7,751 bases of DNA from Acidobacteria bacterium UBA7540 (GTDB lineage Bacteria > Acidobacteriota > Terriglobia > UBA7540), in assembly GCA_002478145.1 (NCBI GenBank), contig DLMI01000058.1, positions 1-7,751 of the forward strand. Reading direction: 5' to 3'. A program made the position numbers and the translations under genes. Below the pieces are notes generated by a model. It ran no database searches. It was not told the DNA's origin and was given only the letters and a program-made list of their open reading frames with translations. Position 1 is the first letter of the stretch; each line of letters opens with the position of its first letter. Shown piece after piece: positions 6,291 through 7,751 of the stretch.

Positions 6291-6315
6291 GACCTCCCTT
6301 GATCCTACTAGTTCC
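6291..6315 (-). promoter_or_regulatory. Candidate ECF-type promoter of the sigma/anti-sigma operon
   Basis: On the minus strand GGAACT (6315-6310) is followed after 16 bases by GTC (6293-6291) and CTCT. The pattern GGAAC-N17-GTC matches the general form of ECF promoters such as those of RpoE-type sigma factors. It would start RNA roughly 15-20 bases before the sigma ATG, excluding from the message the purine-rich AAGGGAGG stretch, which would otherwise be a badly spaced ribosome site. Autoregulation is the usual arrangement for such genes. This is a pattern match only. Confidence 0.5.
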
Positions 6316-6392
6316 TTAGACGCGCGTGAGCATAATTTTGGCCGCAAGCACTGGCGACTTTTTCGCTCTTATGGCCGGTCTTGGTGCGGAAG

Positions 6393-7451
6393 TTAGTTGT
6401 TTGCGCTGTTGTTCTGGTACCAATTTCGCCAAGCTGCGGAGTCGTTGGGCAGGCGTTGCCGGGTGATGTCGCCCAGGGCCTGGAAGGCCCAGGCGTGGGT
6501 CTGGGCATCGAGTGCGGGATCGTCAGAGTAATCAATGAGTTGCGGGACGGCGATGAGCCGCTGGTGGTGACTTAACATGCCTGACTCCGCCAGACTGCAG
6601 GCGGCGCGTTCGCGCACTATTGGGGACGGATCATCGTGCATCGCTTCGAGCAGGGGAGCGATCGTTGGAGTGGTTCCCACCACAGCCAGGCTTTCGACCG
6701 CCCAACGGCGTGCATCTTCGGAAGCCTTGTCCGATCCGCGGTCATTTTTCAGGTGAGCGCTCAATACCTGGACTACGCGATCCGTCCCAACGCCACGGTT
6801 TGCCAGCAAACCCAGAGTCCAGAAAGCCCAAATCTTTTGCGCGTGATCGGAGGAGGCGGCCTGCCGCACGAGTGCTTCGACAGTGGACTCGCTCTGGGTG
6901 ACCCCGTAGGCCGCCAGTTGGACTTCAATGGCGGAATCCCGCACGCTTCTGTCATTGGAGTTGAGGGCAGCCGTGGTCAGTTCGCCGAGTTGCGCATCCC
7001 ACTGGAGTTGCCCGCGCCAGGCATCGACGCGCGCTTCGATCTGCGCGGTAGCTCCATCGGAGCGAGCCATGGCGCGTTCGAGGAGGATTTCCGCTTGCTT
7101 TTGCGGCTTCTGACGATCCAGATCGCGATCGGACGGCAGCGCGGAAGAGACACCAAGATCTTTCCGCAACGAGAATGGAGTGGATAATTTTCCCCAAACC
7201 GCGTTTATGCCTCCGGCGCTGGAGACCGCCACCGCGAGTCCGATTCCCGCCATCATGGCGCCGATATGGAGCAGGGGCAGATTGGAAACGGTCCTACGAT
7301 CAGAATCGGAAGATCCGGAAACTGGCGCCGGCGCAAGATCTGACCCCGGACCGAGCGTGCCGTAATCCGGCGTCGGCTGCAGGCGCGGATCCAGAGGACG
7401 AAGAATCCCAGTCCCGTCTTGCCCCGACAAGTTCGGTCGAAAAACATCCAT
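6393..7451 (-). CDS. Membrane-anchored HEAT-repeat protein of unknown function
   Basis: The 352-residue product (358 if a GTG at 7469 is used) begins with about 60 Pro-, Gly- and Asp-rich residues, followed by one hydrophobic span at about 60-82 (LLHIGAMMAGIGLAVAVSSA) that looks like a membrane anchor. Residues 130-350 are alpha-helical and show HEAT-type units: DRSVRDSAIEVQLAAYG, SDHAQKIWAFWTLGLLA, SEDARRWAVESLAVVG with IAPLLEAMHDD, PIVRERAACSLAESG and DAQTHAWAFQALGDI. Such repeats form a curved solenoid for protein contacts. No catalytic motif was seen. Neither start has a clear ribosome site; the ATG at 7451 is preferred over the GTG. It lies on the same strand as the sigma/anti-sigma pair, 127 bases upstream, with a candidate promoter in between, so it may be a separate unit or a read-through partner. 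A role in the same envelope response is a guess from position only. Confidence 0.8.
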   Translation of the reverse strand: MDVFRPNLSGQDGTGILRPLDPRLQPTPDYGTLGPGSDLAPAPVSGSSDSDRRTVSNLPLLHIGAMMAGIGLAVAVSSAGGINAVWGKLSTPFSLRKDLGVSSALPSDRDLDRQKPQKQAEILLERAMARSDGATAQIEARVDAWRGQLQWDAQLGELTTAALNSNDRSVRDSAIEVQLAAYGVTQSESTVEALVRQAASSDHAQKIWAFWTLGLLANRGVGTDRVVQVLSAHLKNDRGSDKASEDARRWAVESLAVVGTTPTIAPLLEAMHDDPSPIVRERAACSLAESGMLSHHQRLIAVPQLIDYSDDPALDAQTHAWAFQALGDITRQRLPNDSAAWRNWYQNNSANN

Positions 7452-7596
7452 AGCGCCAAGTTTAGGCACGACGCGGAATAGGGTAAAGTTACTTCAGGAC
7501 CCAGCCCGATCGAGGTTCGATGTAAGGCGCGGCCACGTGTAGCTCGAAACTGGCATCGGAAGAAGCGCTGTGGGTCTACAAACTTACGGAGGAAGA

Positions 7597-7751
7597 ATGT
7601 CTGCCCAAGGAAATTATTTGCGCCGCTGGTTGTCAGTTTCACTAGTTCTGATTATTGCCGCTGCCGCTTTGGCTGCGGCTGGCCCGGGTTACAAGGTCGT
7701 GAACACTTACAAAGTAGGCGGCGACGGTGGTTGGGATTACTTGACCGCTGA
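7597..7751 (+). CDS. YncE-like exported beta-propeller protein, N-terminal 51 residues (runs off right edge)
   Basis: An ATG at 7597, preceded by GGAGG at 7588-7592, opens a frame that continues to the window end. The first 30 residues resemble a signal peptide: RRWLSV, then the hydrophobic LVLIIAAAALAAA. The next part, GYKVVNTYKVGGDGGWDYLTA, matches the first blade of YncE-like seven-bladed propeller proteins, where a phrase such as VGGxGGWDYLTVD opens the repeat set. These proteins are exported; their ligands are mostly unknown. The gene is divergent from the HEAT-repeat gene, with 145 bases between starts, in which no clear promoter was recognised. Confidence 0.75.
   Translation, partial: MSAQGNYLRRWLSVSLVLIIAAAALAAAGPGYKVVNTYKVGGDGGWDYLTA

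Noticed and set aside
6294..6301. AAGGGAGG as ribosome site for the sigma gene
   Set aside because: It lies about 28 bases before the ATG, with no start codon at suitable spacing, and falls within the spacer of the candidate ECF promoter.
6636..7187. Plus-strand open frame of 183 codons
   Set aside because: Antisense to the HEAT-repeat gene, without domain signature; the HEAT periodicity supports the minus-strand frame.

Overview
This window looks like chromosomal DNA of a moderately GC-rich, Gram-negative bacterium, most probably a member of the Acidobacteriota. That placement is inferred from gene style, not from a marker gene. The supporting traits are an Oar-like TonB-dependent receptor with an N-terminal carboxypeptidase-regulatory-like domain, a sigma factor paired with a zinc-finger anti-sigma protein that carries Asp-box repeats, and a YncE-type propeller protein. 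No rRNA, tRNA, CRISPR array, insertion sequence or phage gene was found.

Layout. Bases 1-2504 (minus) hold the first 834 codons of a large outer-membrane TonB-dependent receptor whose C-terminus lies beyond the left edge. A 208-base divergent region (2505-2712) follows, dense in TTGC/GCAA dyads that resemble Fur-family operators. On the plus strand come a Fur-family metalloregulator (2713-3165) and a GNAT acetyltransferase (3184-3705), 18 bases apart and probably cotranscribed. Bases 3706-3963 separate convergent units and hold two back-to-back terminator hairpins, one per strand. On the minus strand lie an ECF-like sigma factor (6265 down to 5333) and its membrane anti-sigma partner (5328 down to 3964), four bases apart and probably translationally coupled. 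Further upstream, also on minus, is a membrane-anchored HEAT-repeat protein (7451 down to 6393). At the right edge a plus-strand YncE-like exported protein begins at 7597 and runs off the window.

How the genes may work together. The Fur-like protein and the receptor share a divergent control region with repeated dyads, which suggests metal-responsive control of receptor and regulator. The sigma/anti-sigma pair has a candidate ECF-type promoter directly upstream of the sigma gene, suggesting autoregulation. The most unusual observation is that the predicted periplasmic part of the anti-sigma protein contains a stretch resembling the start of a TonB-receptor plug (PLQGRAFTDL, against PLNGRSYTDL in the receptor of this same window), followed by three Asp-box repeats. 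This raises the hypothesis, untested, that the anti-sigma protein senses or contacts the TonB-receptor or envelope machinery through a receptor-like segment.
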